64,000 nucleotides of DNA. Source: Parvibaculaceae bacterium Mf 1.05b.01. Its GTDB lineage: Bacteria; Pseudomonadota; Alphaproteobacteria; Parvibaculales; Parvibaculaceae. Both the position numbers and the translations under genes were made by a program. Below, piece by piece: positions 1 to 8,885 of this stretch. How positions within the stretch are numbered: position 1 is the first letter of the stretch; each line of letters starts with the position of its first letter. The notes beneath the pieces were generated by a model. The model was not told where the DNA came from. It saw nothing but the letters and a program-made list of their open reading frames with translations, and ran no database searches. The stretch covers positions 1,824,244-1,888,243 of the forward strand of contig BAOK01000001.1 of the NCBI GenBank assembly GCA_000509225.1. Reading direction: 5' to 3'.

Positions 1-1203
1 GCAATAGCCGTAGTTTTGTCGGAACTCCTTACCATAAGCGTTCTTGAGTCCTCCGAGGCTGTTCTCATCGAACCTCATCATGTTGCCAGCTGTTGGATCA
101 TGGAAACTCACTGCCGACAAAGTCACCCCTAAGTTGGACTCAATCACATGTTTTTCGTTGGAGATTCTCTCATCCAATCGCTCTTGATCCCAGTCGTCGT
201 CATAAAATCCAGAATCGAAATGGAGCCCGATGCCATGCCCCATTGACTCGATTTCACGCACGATCCTCGCGCTCTCTGACTCCAGTAGGTTGTAGAAAGG
301 CAACCGCAAACAAACAAAGTAAGTAGCACAAACACCTTGTACTCTCTCAATTTGAGCTAACCTCATGGCGCGCTGAAGTGAGTAGTCGACGTCGTGACGC
401 CACAGCACGTGGCGCTCCGCAGGTCGATCCTGGAAAAGAGAGAACTTATAGTTCTCAGACTTAGCCTGCTCGATAAGTGCTTCATAAGCACTCTCTGTGA
501 AGTCTTTCCACTTCTCATCATCTGAAGACGGGTTAACGTCCTTGCTCGGCACGAGTTTGTATTGTCGTTGACCAAGTTCTATTGACAAGTTATCGAAATC
601 TGGATGCGCACAAGCACGCTCGCGACGGAGGAGCTCTTCATTATCCATCAACTGATTCACCCGGCACAGCGCTTGGAAATCCTTACGAGTGCGTTTCTTC
701 CCTTCCCAGTGCAAACCAGACCTTGGCAGTTCATGATCCGAGTCGAACACAATTTCAATCAAGCGTTGGAACAGATCAATTCCACAACCCTCTGCTATTT
801 CGAGGAGCTTGTCGGGAGACAACTCTGTCTCAACTGACACCCTGCTCTCAATGAGGATCTCGCCAGCGTCGACCCGCTCAGTCATGCGATGTGCCGTTGC
901 TCCATATTCGACGACGTTTTCATACGCAGCGAAATGGTGGGGGTCCCGCCCCGGAAACTGCCGGGTTGCAGGGTGTATGTTAATCGCTCGCGTCCCTAGC
1001 TGCTCCAAAATATTCTTTGGTACAATCACTCCCGTTCCGAACGAAAGAAGAAAAACGTCGTGCCACCCTGCATTCCCAGCAGATATGAGTTCTTCCAGTT
1101 TGTAAGCAGGAACAATCTCGGAAATTTCTTTTTGAGACTCTGCAATCCTCAAAAGACGGTCCATCAAGGTGTCGTTACTCAGAATGATCAAACGCAACTT
1201 CAT
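1..1203 (-). CDS. Formyltransferase fused to a NodB-like polysaccharide deacetylase domain (3' end outside window)
   Basis: The frame is open for 401 codons from ATG at 1203 to the window edge, so the C-terminus is missing. Residues 1-170 look like a formyltransferase of the methionyl-tRNA/sugar N-formyltransferase fold: NIHP at 75-78 and VDAG at 111-114 supply the expected Asn75, His77, Asp112 triad. From about residue 260 there is a polysaccharide-deacetylase-like domain with WRHDVD (268-273), GLHFD (326-330) and SFHDP (366-370), the usual metal-site motifs. The start overlaps the stop of the upstream wbqC-like gene as ATGA, so the two are probably translationally coupled. The likely role is formylation or deacylation of an amino sugar in the polysaccharide made by this locus. 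The substrate is inferred from context only. Formyltransferase assignment is good; the deacetylase activity is less certain. Confidence 0.8.
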   Translation of the reverse strand, partial: MKLRLIILSNDTLMDRLLRIAESQKEISEIVPAYKLEELISAGNAGWHDVFLLSFGTGVIVPKNILEQLGTRAINIHPATRQFPGRDPHHFAAYENVVEYGATAHRMTERVDAGEILIESRVSVETELSPDKLLEIAEGCGIDLFQRLIEIVFDSDHELPRSGLHWEGKKRTRKDFQALCRVNQLMDNEELLRRERACAHPDFDNLSIELGQRQYKLVPSKDVNPSSDDEKWKDFTESAYEALIEQAKSENYKFSLFQDRPAERHVLWRHDVDYSLQRAMRLAQIERVQGVCATYFVCLRLPFYNLLESESARIVREIESMGHGIGLHFDSGFYDDDWDQERLDERISNEKHVIESNLGVTLSAVSFHDPTAGNMMRFDENSLGGLKNAYGKEFRQNYGYC

Positions 1204-1907
1204 TGCCCTCCTGCTGGTTTACCAATGTCCCAGTCGTTTTCCTTCATCAGAAAGTCAATGATGGATAGACCTGGCATGAAGGTTTCTAGTTCTTCGTTTC
1301 CATATGGAAACGGTTTAAAGTTTTGGTATACCAACTTGATGTTGTTCTCCGCGAATTTTGCATCCTCCTGGTAGCCTTCAGCACCACCACCGCAGAGGTA
1401 CGTATCACAACCAACCGCGCTGCAAAGCTCGATCAACAACTCTGTGCTCGCGGCACTCGTCTCGAGCTCAGATTGCCTAAAGAACCGTGTCTCTAGTTCC
1501 AGTGTTTTGCTGATCTCCATGATCGTATTGATGTTAAAATCCGATATATCAAGAGCATTCATGTTTATCAGGGGCTCGAGCAATGACATCGCACGTGTGA
1601 ACCCTGGTTGCCGTCCGTAACTTGACTTCAGCGTTTCGATAGCAGCAACACGCCAATTCGTATCCTCTGACAGGAACACTTCATTGATCTTGGTGCCTAA
1701 GGGTGCCTTTTGTACCGGACAGCGGAACCAAGCTTCGCGGTCGCCAACATCAATTTTTACTCGGTTACACCAGGAAGCCATGCTTTTGCTGCCCGACCGA
1801 GGATAGTCGACAGCATCGAGAAAAATGAACACGTCCGCCCGGCAGATCTTGTCGAAGTAGCCCATCCACGGAAAATAGTTCGGCTGATGAATTGCGCAGA
1901 CCGTCAT
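1200..1907 (-). CDS. WbqC-like family protein
   Basis: The 235-residue product starts with the family hallmark HQPNYFPWMGYF (residues 7-18), followed by a conserved Asp-rich strand and a SWCNRVKI segment near residue 45. WbqC-family proteins are found in O-antigen and other glycan loci. Their biochemical role is not settled, so no reaction is assigned. It sits 15 bp downstream of the ABC transporter ATPase gene and its stop overlaps the formyltransferase start by 4 nt, which places it in the leftward export operon. Cytoplasmic; no signal peptide or membrane segment is visible. Confidence 0.85.
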   Translation of the reverse strand: MTVCAIHQPNYFPWMGYFDKICRADVFIFLDAVDYPRSGSKSMASWCNRVKIDVGDREAWFRCPVQKAPLGTKINEVFLSEDTNWRVAAIETLKSSYGRQPGFTRAMSLLEPLINMNALDISDFNINTIMEISKTLELETRFFRQSELETSAASTELLIELCSAVGCDTYLCGGGAEGYQEDAKFAENNIKLVYQNFKPFPYGNEELETFMPGLSIIDFLMKENDWDIGKPAGGQ

Positions 1908-1922
1908 TTCAAGTCAGCCCTT

Positions 1923-2675
1923 CTATCCCGCCTGCTCGTAAGCATCGATTGCTTCATCTACATCGCCAAAAAACTGAACCTTACCCTTGTCAAGGTAGAG
2001 AGCCTTATTGCAGAAGGTTCGTATTACATCGTTGGAGTGAGACGCCAGGACCAGAGTATTAGCCGAAGACATGAGCTTCTCAATGCGGTTATGTGCCTTC
2101 GACGCAAACTTGGCATCTCCGGCACCAATGATCTCGTCAACAATCAATATGTCTGGCCTAATCGAGGTTGCAATCGCAAAAGACAGTCTTACCGACATAC
2201 CTGACGAATATGTCCTCACCGGCATGTAGAGGTATTGCCCCAACTCACAGAACTCAGCGATATCGGGAATTATCGCTCGCATCTGACGACGGCTCAGCCC
2301 TAAATACAAGCCGCTGGTCATAATGTTCTCGTAACCTGTTTCCTCTGGGTCAATCCCAACGCCCAACGTCAGCAACGAGCTTACGGTCCCGTTGGTCTCC
2401 AACACGCCGCCAGATGGGTGATAGCCGCCGGCCAACACCTGCAACAAGGTCGACTTTCCGGCGCCATTCGGTCCTACCAGGCCAACACTATCACCCGGGT
2501 ACATCTCCAGATTGATATTCGATAGGGCCTGAATGGTCGTGCGCCCTCCGGTAGACGAGTCGTTGCGTATCAACCCGCCCACGCCATTTTTCATTACTAT
2601 TCGCCGAAGGCTTCGGTCTGGGTCATAGATCGGAAACTCAACAGACACAGAATCCAACTTAATTGTGGGCTTCAT
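1923..2675 (-). CDS. Polysaccharide ABC transporter ATP-binding protein (Wzt/KpsT type)
   Basis: This is the ATPase half of an ABC-2 polysaccharide exporter. Visible motifs are Walker A GPNGAGKST, the signature YSSGMSVRLSFA, Walker B ILIVDE and an H-loop LASHS. I chose ATG at 2675 (MKPTIKL), giving 250 residues. An upstream in-frame start at 2732 would overlap the permease gene and adds no conserved sequence. At 250 residues it lacks the C-terminal carbohydrate-binding domain of long Wzt proteins, so it belongs to the short KpsT/RfbE-like class. Its partner permease ends 16 bp upstream. Energises export of lipid-linked polysaccharide across the inner membrane. Confidence 0.92.
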   Translation of the reverse strand: MKPTIKLDSVSVEFPIYDPDRSLRRIVMKNGVGGLIRNDSSTGGRTTIQALSNINLEMYPGDSVGLVGPNGAGKSTLLQVLAGGYHPSGGVLETNGTVSSLLTLGVGIDPEETGYENIMTSGLYLGLSRRQMRAIIPDIAEFCELGQYLYMPVRTYSSGMSVRLSFAIATSIRPDILIVDEIIGAGDAKFASKAHNRIEKLMSSANTLVLASHSNDVIRTFCNKALYLDKGKVQFFGDVDEAIDAYEQAG

Positions 2676-2691
2676 AACAAACCAAAAACCT

Positions 2692-3504
2692 CTAAAGCCA
2701 ATAGGACAACCGACGAAAAAACCGTCCGGCAACAGCGATAGTCATCATCAAACCAACCAGCAGCGAGACGCTGAGGTAAATGTATGAAGAAGTACTGGGC
2801 ATCATACCAATTAGCGGCTGGCGAATAACATCAACCATGTGGAACAAAGGATTCGCTGTAACCAGAATGAACTCAGCAATCGGTTGCGACGCGATCCGGT
2901 CGGCCGGCCAGAATATTGGGGTGACAAAGAACATGACTTGCATGATGCTTGCCACCACCTGCATAACGTCCCGAAACCGCGTGCAAACAGTCGCAATAAA
3001 AATACCAACCCAAAGACAATTCAACACCGTCAGTAATAGTCCAGGGATAAACAGCAGATTAGTCCAACTCAATCCATTTCCAATGAACAATAGGACCAAC
3101 AAGTGGATGGTCAACGAATGCCCAAATACCAAAATGTTCCGCCACAAGACTCGCAAAACATGGATCGCGTAGGGCATCTTATAAGACCGGATGATATCTT
3201 GGCCTGCCAGGAACGCGCCACAACTCTCATTGGTGTTGGCGACAATCAGCGACCAAGATATGAAACCAGCGGAAAAGTATGGAAGAAACCCGGTAAGATC
3301 CACACCCCATAAAATCGAATAGACCGCGCCCAGGGAAAATATGAGCACACCGGCGCTCATGACTGTCCAGAACGGCCCCAGTACCGTTCTGCGGTAACGG
3401 GCTCGTATATCGCGCCATCCTAACGCCAACCAAAGCTGTGCAATTGAGAATGACCTATAAAGATCATTGAAAATCAGAGCGGCGTTTTGATTTCCTATGT
3501 TCAA
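2692..3504 (-). CDS. Polysaccharide ABC transporter permease (Wzm/KpsM type)
   Basis: The 270-residue product has about six hydrophobic segments and the ABC-2 permease segment RDIRARYRRTVLGPFW near residues 31-46, which is typical of Wzm/KpsM/TagG proteins. It forms the inner-membrane channel for the ATPase encoded just downstream. It is the first gene of a leftward unit that continues with the ATPase, WbqC-like and formyltransferase genes. The 413-bp divergent space upstream separates it from the rightward asparagine-synthase gene and presumably carries its promoter. Confidence 0.92.
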   Translation of the reverse strand: MNIGNQNAALIFNDLYRSFSIAQLWLALGWRDIRARYRRTVLGPFWTVMSAGVLIFSLGAVYSILWGVDLTGFLPYFSAGFISWSLIVANTNESCGAFLAGQDIIRSYKMPYAIHVLRVLWRNILVFGHSLTIHLLVLLFIGNGLSWTNLLFIPGLLLTVLNCLWVGIFIATVCTRFRDVMQVVASIMQVMFFVTPIFWPADRIASQPIAEFILVTANPLFHMVDVIRQPLIGMMPSTSSYIYLSVSLLVGLMMTIAVAGRFFRRLSYWL

Positions 3505-3917
3505 TAAACCACAAGCCTCCGTGATGCTGGTCTTAGCACATTTGCAGCCAAATAGAGATACTCTCTGGCTAGGATGCTATCGCAGATGCTGAATAAACAC
3601 GCAATAGCCCCACAGCTCCTTACTGAACTATGCCTGCTTCATTTTCGGTAACTTCGGCCGCCCACGACCTCTTTTTTGCTCCAAACTCACCAAAACCCCC
3701 CCTTTAGTACTGACTAACAAACAGTTAGCTGATATGAACCCCAATCAGCTGAAATGCTGCTTGGGGGTGGCAAAAGTGGGTTCTGAACATCGGTGCCAGC
3801 CGACGTCCGGCGGTGGGTTAATGGGCAATGAATGTCAGCTTTATAGATAAGCTGTACTAGACGCCTAGCGTGCAACAAATTTAAGTCGCGCTAGACAACA
3901 GACGGTAAAAATCAAAA
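3505..3917. promoter_or_regulatory. Divergent intergenic region between exporter and amidotransferase operons
   Basis: No convincing gene is present in these 413 bp. The space lies between two operons that point away from each other and must hold both promoters. An imperfect inverted repeat (CAGCTT with AAGCTG, around 3837-3855) lies about 65 bp before the asnB-type start codon. A run of seven C residues occurs at 3696-3702. A short leftward open frame ending near 3630 encodes a basic GRGRPK stretch but has no clear start signal. I see no consensus sigma-70 promoter strong enough to name. Confidence 0.4.
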
Positions 3918-5834
3918 ATGTGTGGAATTGCGGGTATTGTGAGTTTGCGGGGAGAAACCATTCCGCGCCTGTCAGACGCTCTCACAGTGATGGGCCAATT
4001 GCTTGAGCATCGGGGCCCCGATGACGACGGGCAATGGGTCGCCCCCGACAGCAGCGTAGGTTTTGCTCACAGAAGGTTAAGCATATTGGACCTCTCACCG
4101 GCGGGCCACCAACCCATGATCGGTGAAAATGGCACGGTAATCGCCCACAATGGTGAGGTTTACAATTACCTGGAGCTGCGCGACCGCCTCAAGGACCGGT
4201 GGGTCTTTAAAAGTACGAGTGATACAGAGACCGTCCTGGCTGCGTATGACATTCACGGCGCTGATTTCGCACAACAGCTTCGCGGAATGTTCGCAACAGC
4301 CATTTATGATCAGCGCACCAACAAACTTACTCTGGTCCGAGACCGCTTCGGCATAAAACCTATCTACTACACGATCGACAAAGACATACTCTTTTTCGCT
4401 TCGGAGGCGAAGGCACTTCTTCCCTTCCTTCCAGACATCAAGACCGATACAGAGTCCTTCGCAGAGTACCTTACATTCCAGTATTGCATTGGTGAGCAGA
4501 CCCTATTCAAAGGGATCAAGCAGCTTATGCCTGGGCACATGCTGGTAGCCGAAACCGGCTCACCAATTCAGGTCAAGAAATATTGGGATGTTGAGTACAA
4601 CATCGATTACGACCACTCACCCAAATACTTCGAAGATAGGTTCCAAGAGCTTCTGATGGATTCCATGAAGCTCCACCTGCGAAGTGATGTCCCGGTAGGG
4701 AGTTACATGTCGGGTGGGATTGACTCCAGCCTGATGGCGATCCTGGCCGCTGAGCACGACCATCAGAACAGAGACTGTTTTCATGGGAAATTCACCCAGT
4801 TTCCTGGATATGACGAAAGCAAATATGCGTTAGATGCGGCAGAGGTTTCCGGGTCTATCCTGCATCAGGCTGACATCACGGCCCAAGATTTCGAAAATTC
4901 GATCGAAGATGTGATCTACCATTTGGACTTTCCCACTGCAGGGCCTGGATCTTTTCCGCAATACATGGTGTCGAAATTAGCAGCTGAAAAAGTCAAGGTC
5001 GTTCTCGGTGGTCAGGGCGGAGATGAAATATTTGGCGGCTATGCCCGCTACCTAGTTGCCTATTTTGAACAGTGCATCAAAGCAGCGCTCGATGGCAGCT
5101 ATCACGATGGTCACTATGTCGTAACGATTGAATCGATCATTCCAAACCTTGGCCTGCTGCGCGAGTACAAGCCAATGATCAAAATGTTCTGGCAAGAGGG
5201 CTTGTTCGAAGACTTAGATGCTCGCTACTTCCGCCTAATTGATCGTTCAAATGACATGACGGATGAGATTGACTGGAATCAGTTGAACAAGGGTCAAGTT
5301 TTTGATTCTTTCAGACAGATTTTCAACAAATCAAATGTCGGTAAGGAAGCCTATTTCGACAAGATGACGCATTTTGACTTTAAGTGCTTACTTCCTGCCC
5401 TGCTCAATGTGGAAGACCGCATGGCAATGGCCCATGGTCTGGAGTCTCGCGTTCCGTTTCTCGATCATCCACTGGTTGAATTTGCCGCCACGGTCCCTGC
5501 AGATGTTAAATTCGAGGGCGGGAACATGAAACATCTCATAAAGCAGTCTTTTGGAAACAAGCTTCCACCCTCCATTACAAACCGTCGCGATAAGATGGGC
5601 TTCCCCGTCCCGCTTAAAGAATGGTTCGGAGGCGAGTTAAAAGACTTTGTTACGGATACATTTGGCCAAAAGAACGCACAGCACAGACCCTTTATGAACA
5701 CCGATCGGATTGCTGAGGGCCTTGGTGCTGAACTCAAATTTTCCCGTAAAACGTGGGGTTTGCTCAGCCTGGAGATTTGGCATCAAAAGTTTCACGACCG
5801 TGCGGCGCACTGGAAGAAGATGAACCCATTGTAA
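3918..5834 (+). CDS. Asparagine synthase-type (AsnB) amidotransferase, first copy
   Basis: The product is 638 residues and begins MCGIAGIV, with Cys2 as the N-terminal glutaminase nucleophile. Glutaminase-domain motifs HRGPDD, RRLSI and NGEVYNY follow. The C-terminal synthase domain has the PP-loop SGGIDSS and a GGQGGDEIFGGY motif. It transfers ammonia from glutamine to a carboxylate with ATP. In glycan loci such enzymes (P. aeruginosa WbpS is the known example) are thought to convert uronic acids to uronamides. That role fits here because it heads an operon with three sugar-nucleotide SDR genes and lies beside a diacetamido-uronate pathway. The ribosome site is weak. A second copy lies at 15904. 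Confidence 0.9.
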   Translation: MCGIAGIVSLRGETIPRLSDALTVMGQLLEHRGPDDDGQWVAPDSSVGFAHRRLSILDLSPAGHQPMIGENGTVIAHNGEVYNYLELRDRLKDRWVFKSTSDTETVLAAYDIHGADFAQQLRGMFATAIYDQRTNKLTLVRDRFGIKPIYYTIDKDILFFASEAKALLPFLPDIKTDTESFAEYLTFQYCIGEQTLFKGIKQLMPGHMLVAETGSPIQVKKYWDVEYNIDYDHSPKYFEDRFQELLMDSMKLHLRSDVPVGSYMSGGIDSSLMAILAAEHDHQNRDCFHGKFTQFPGYDESKYALDAAEVSGSILHQADITAQDFENSIEDVIYHLDFPTAGPGSFPQYMVSKLAAEKVKVVLGGQGGDEIFGGYARYLVAYFEQCIKAALDGSYHDGHYVVTIESIIPNLGLLREYKPMIKMFWQEGLFEDLDARYFRLIDRSNDMTDEIDWNQLNKGQVFDSFRQIFNKSNVGKEAYFDKMTHFDFKCLLPALLNVEDRMAMAHGLESRVPFLDHPLVEFAATVPADVKFEGGNMKHLIKQSFGNKLPPSITNRRDKMGFPVPLKEWFGGELKDFVTDTFGQKNAQHRPFMNTDRIAEGLGAELKFSRKTWGLLSLEIWHQKFHDRAAHWKKMNPL

Positions 5835-5903
5835 AATGCTAATACACAGGCGACATTCCACTTTTGTAATGTCGGCAGGTTTACTGAACGAGAAAGACAA
5901 TCA

Positions 5904-6845
5904 ATGACAGTATTTATCACAGGTGGATGTGGCCAAGTAGGCTCTCACGTCGCCGAACTACTCCTTGAATCTGGCGAAAGCGTTGTCGCGATTGACAATA
6001 TGGAAACAGGCAGACGCCTCCACTTACCAGATAACCATCCCAACCTCACATTTGTTGAAGGCTCGATCAGTGACCGTGATTTGGTAAACGATATCGTCAG
6101 CACCCACAAACCATCCGTTCTGGTTCACACAGCTGCGTCCTATAAAGACCCTGAAGACTGGTACTCTGACACGCTGACAAACTCCGTGGGTGGTGCGAAC
6201 CTCATCAAGGCTGCGAAAGAAAATGATGTTGGCCGGTTTGTCTACTTTCAAACTGCGCTGTGCTATGGCCTGCATCCGATCACTCAGCCGATCCCATTGG
6301 ACCACCCAAAAAATCCGGCCAATTCGAGCTACGCGATCTCGAAAACAACCACGGAAGACTATCTGGAGATCTCAGGCCTGGACTACGTCACATTCCGCCT
6401 CGCCAATGTTATCGGGCCGCGGAACTGTTCTGGTCCCCTCCCTATTTTCTATGAACGGTTAAAAGCCGGTAAGCAGTGTTTCGTCACTGAGGCCAAACGT
6501 GACTTCGTTTTTGTAAAAGACCTTGCCAATGTCGTCGTGAAGGCAGTCGAAGGGAAGGGCTCGGGCCCCTACCACTTCTCGTCTGGCAAGGATATCGCGA
6601 TTAAGGAACTGTATGACGCCGTTGTTGCAGGCATGCAGCTCAATGATTATCCGGAACCTGACGTTCGGCCGTTGGGTCCTGACGACGCTGCAAGTATCCT
6701 TCTCGATCCGTCAAAGACATTTCAGGACTTCGGTGATGTCCAGTTCACGCCTCTTAATGAGCTCGTGAAAGCAGCAGTCGAGTATTATGAAGAGTTTGGT
6801 GTTCACGGTGGGTACACTCACTTGAAACACGATAGCAAGTCTTAG
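5904..6845 (+). CDS. NAD-dependent SDR epimerase/dehydratase, WbmG-like
   Basis: The 313-residue extended SDR has the nucleotide-binding motif TGGCGQVGSHVAELL near the N-terminus, a catalytic Thr in FQTALCYG, and YAISK as the YxxxK pair. From memory, the sequence closely matches Bordetella WbmG, including the HPKNPANSSYAISK region and the C-terminal GGYTHLK. WbmG, WbmH and WbmF are sugar-nucleotide SDR enzymes needed for the Bordetella O-antigen of 2,3-diacetamido-uronic acids. Their proposed job is to rearrange stereochemistry of the UDP-diacetamido-uronate. It is followed 8 bp later by a paralogue (6854), an obvious tandem duplication. The exact reaction is inferred. Confidence 0.88.
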   Translation: MTVFITGGCGQVGSHVAELLLESGESVVAIDNMETGRRLHLPDNHPNLTFVEGSISDRDLVNDIVSTHKPSVLVHTAASYKDPEDWYSDTLTNSVGGANLIKAAKENDVGRFVYFQTALCYGLHPITQPIPLDHPKNPANSSYAISKTTTEDYLEISGLDYVTFRLANVIGPRNCSGPLPIFYERLKAGKQCFVTEAKRDFVFVKDLANVVVKAVEGKGSGPYHFSSGKDIAIKELYDAVVAGMQLNDYPEPDVRPLGPDDAASILLDPSKTFQDFGDVQFTPLNELVKAAVEYYEEFGVHGGYTHLKHDSKS

Positions 6846-6853
6846 GAAAACCC

Positions 6854-7792
6854 ATGAGGATTCTGATAACCGGCGGCGCCGGAAGTCTGGGAGTGAGCCT
6901 GATAGAACGACTCCTCCCCAAAGGCCATGACATCTGCGTCATCGATAATTTCTCAACAGGGCATCGCGGGGCACTTCCTGACGGCCTGCCAAATTTGGTT
7001 CAGCACGAGGGGAGCATCGCCGATCAGGGATTGTTGGATAAGGTCTTTGCTAGTTTTGCCCCGACACATGTCATACACTCAGCAGCAGCCTACAAAGACC
7101 CGAGCGATTGGCTTGAGGACAGCGAAACGAATGTCGTCGGAACCGTTCGGCTGATAAAGACAGCGGAAAAAGCAGGCGTAAAAAGGCTGCTTAATTTTCA
7201 GACTGCCCTTTGTTATGGGCGTGCCGCGCAGACACCAATCCCGGTAACAGCGCCAGTTGCACCATTCACCTCGTATGGCGTGAGCAAGACAGCCGGTGAA
7301 CAGTACATTCTTCAATCAACGATTGACACCATATCTCTCCGGCTAGCGAATGTTACAGGGCCCCGCCTTTCCATCGGGCCCATCCCTACCTTCTATCAAA
7401 GGCTTAAGGACGGAAAATCCTGCTTCTGCAGCGACACGATCCGCGACTTCATTGATGCCGAGGATTTCCTAGATATTGCGGAGAAAGCTTTGGACGACAA
7501 CGCACCGGTCGGGGTGTTCAACGTCTCAACTGGTACAGGTCATTCCATCAAGGAAATTTTCGACTGTGTCGTTGACCATCTTGGTATCAGTCTTTCTGAA
7601 CCGGTACCGATTGTTGCGCCAGAAGCCGATGACGTCCCCGTCGTTGTGTTGGACCCGTCACTTGCCGAAAGCGCATTTGATTGGAGCGCTCAGATAGACT
7701 TCAAGACGATGATGCATCGCATGCTCACATGGTATGATGAGCACGGGATCGATGCTGTTTATAGTCACCTTTCCACACCTTCCACCAAGTAA
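6854..7792 (+). CDS. NAD-dependent SDR epimerase/dehydratase, WbmH-like
   Basis: The 312-residue SDR is paralogous to the preceding gene. It shares TGGAGSLG at the N-terminus, AAYKDPSDW, FQTALCYG and YGVSK in the same places. The catalytic Thr, Tyr and Lys are all present. It probably corresponds to Bordetella WbmH, the partner of WbmG. The pair may act as subunits or on successive intermediates in epimerising a UDP-2,3-diacetamido-uronate. The 8-bp gap to the upstream gene and 25-bp gap to the next SDR indicate one operon with asnB. Substrate and direction of epimerisation are inferred from the neighbours. Confidence 0.87.
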   Translation: MRILITGGAGSLGVSLIERLLPKGHDICVIDNFSTGHRGALPDGLPNLVQHEGSIADQGLLDKVFASFAPTHVIHSAAAYKDPSDWLEDSETNVVGTVRLIKTAEKAGVKRLLNFQTALCYGRAAQTPIPVTAPVAPFTSYGVSKTAGEQYILQSTIDTISLRLANVTGPRLSIGPIPTFYQRLKDGKSCFCSDTIRDFIDAEDFLDIAEKALDDNAPVGVFNVSTGTGHSIKEIFDCVVDHLGISLSEPVPIVAPEADDVPVVVLDPSLAESAFDWSAQIDFKTMMHRMLTWYDEHGIDAVYSHLSTPSTK

Positions 7793-7817
7793 TCGCCAGC
7801 TAGTTCAACGAGGCCTT

Positions 7818-8873
7818 ATGACCGACCTACCTACGTTTAAAAACAAGAACCTTCTCATCGTGGGCGGCGCTGGATTTGTGGGCAGCAATCTGGCCGCACT
7901 GCTTCTGAAAGCAGAGCCGCAGAGCCTCACCATAGTCGACAACCTGCTTTCATCAGACATTAGCAATGTTCCAGATCATCCTGCAGTTCGTTTCGTGTTC
8001 GGCAGCATAACGGATGATGCGATACTCAAAGCCCTCCCGGACAATCTGGACTATGCATGGCATTTGTCTTGTTATCATGGAAACCAGTCATCCATTCATG
8101 ACCCGATGGCTGATCATGAAAACAACACGCTGACATCACTAAAGCTCTTTGACCGACTTAAAGATATCAAAGGCCTCAAGAAAGTGGTGTACGCCGCCGC
8201 GGGATGTGCTGTCGCGGAGAAAACGTTTGATGATCCGGTTGCAACAACCGAGGACGCGCCAGTCTCCCTTTATCACGATAGCCCCTATTCAATTTCAAAA
8301 TTGATTGGCGAGCTGTACGGAAACTACTATTGGCGTACCCATGATCTGCCGATCGTCAAAGCACGTTTTCAGAATGTGTATGGCCCACGAGAAATTCTCG
8401 GTGCTGGCCAATGGCGCGGGACGCATCACACTGTTTGGAGAAATGTCACTCCCACGTTCATATGGAAGTCACTCAACCACGAAGCTCTTCCGCTCGATAA
8501 TGGCGGAAATGCAAGTCGAGACTTCATCTTTGTTGAGGACATGGCGAAAGGTCTCATGGCCTGCGCAGCAAATGGAGGGCCGGGCGAAATCTACAACCTT
8601 GCATCGGGTGTAGAAACGACCATCCTCGAACTTGCTGAAATCATCAACGAGCTCACCGGAAATCCAACGCCTGCCGATCTCAAGCCGGCACGGGACTGGG
8701 ATCGATCTGGCAAACGTTTTGGGTCAACCGAAAAGTCAAAAGACAAAATCGGGTTCCAAGCCCAGGTCAACCTTCGTGATGGGATCTCAAAAACTGTGGA
8801 ATGGACACGTGCCAACGAGACAGTTATTCAGCGGTGTATCGCTCAGCACGATTACTTCATGTCCCGCCTATAG
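7818..8873 (+). CDS. NAD-dependent SDR epimerase, WbmF-like
   Basis: I start this at ATG 7818, preceded by GAGG. An in-frame start at 7734 would overlap the previous gene and is rejected. The 351-residue product has VGGAGFVGSN for NAD binding and YSISK for catalysis. At the Ser/Thr position the sequence is AAAGCAVAEK, so the usual SSxxVYG motif is absent. As I recall it, the same AAGC-AEKTFDD segment, YHGNQSSIHDP and GPREILGAG region occur in Bordetella WbmF. It is therefore a WbmF homologue rather than a generic GalE. It ends the rightward operon and converges on the aminotransferase gene at 8886. Confidence 0.87.
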   Translation: MTDLPTFKNKNLLIVGGAGFVGSNLAALLLKAEPQSLTIVDNLLSSDISNVPDHPAVRFVFGSITDDAILKALPDNLDYAWHLSCYHGNQSSIHDPMADHENNTLTSLKLFDRLKDIKGLKKVVYAAAGCAVAEKTFDDPVATTEDAPVSLYHDSPYSISKLIGELYGNYYWRTHDLPIVKARFQNVYGPREILGAGQWRGTHHTVWRNVTPTFIWKSLNHEALPLDNGGNASRDFIFVEDMAKGLMACAANGGPGEIYNLASGVETTILELAEIINELTGNPTPADLKPARDWDRSGKRFGSTEKSKDKIGFQAQVNLRDGISKTVEWTRANETVIQRCIAQHDYFMSRL

Positions 8874-8885
8874 CAGCTACCGCTT

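Noticed and set aside
3630..3780. Short leftward frame with a basic GRGRPK stretch in the divergent glycan-locus spacer
   Set aside because: No ATG or ribosome site, under 40 codons, and inside a space that must hold two promoters; an AT-hook-like stretch alone is not enough.
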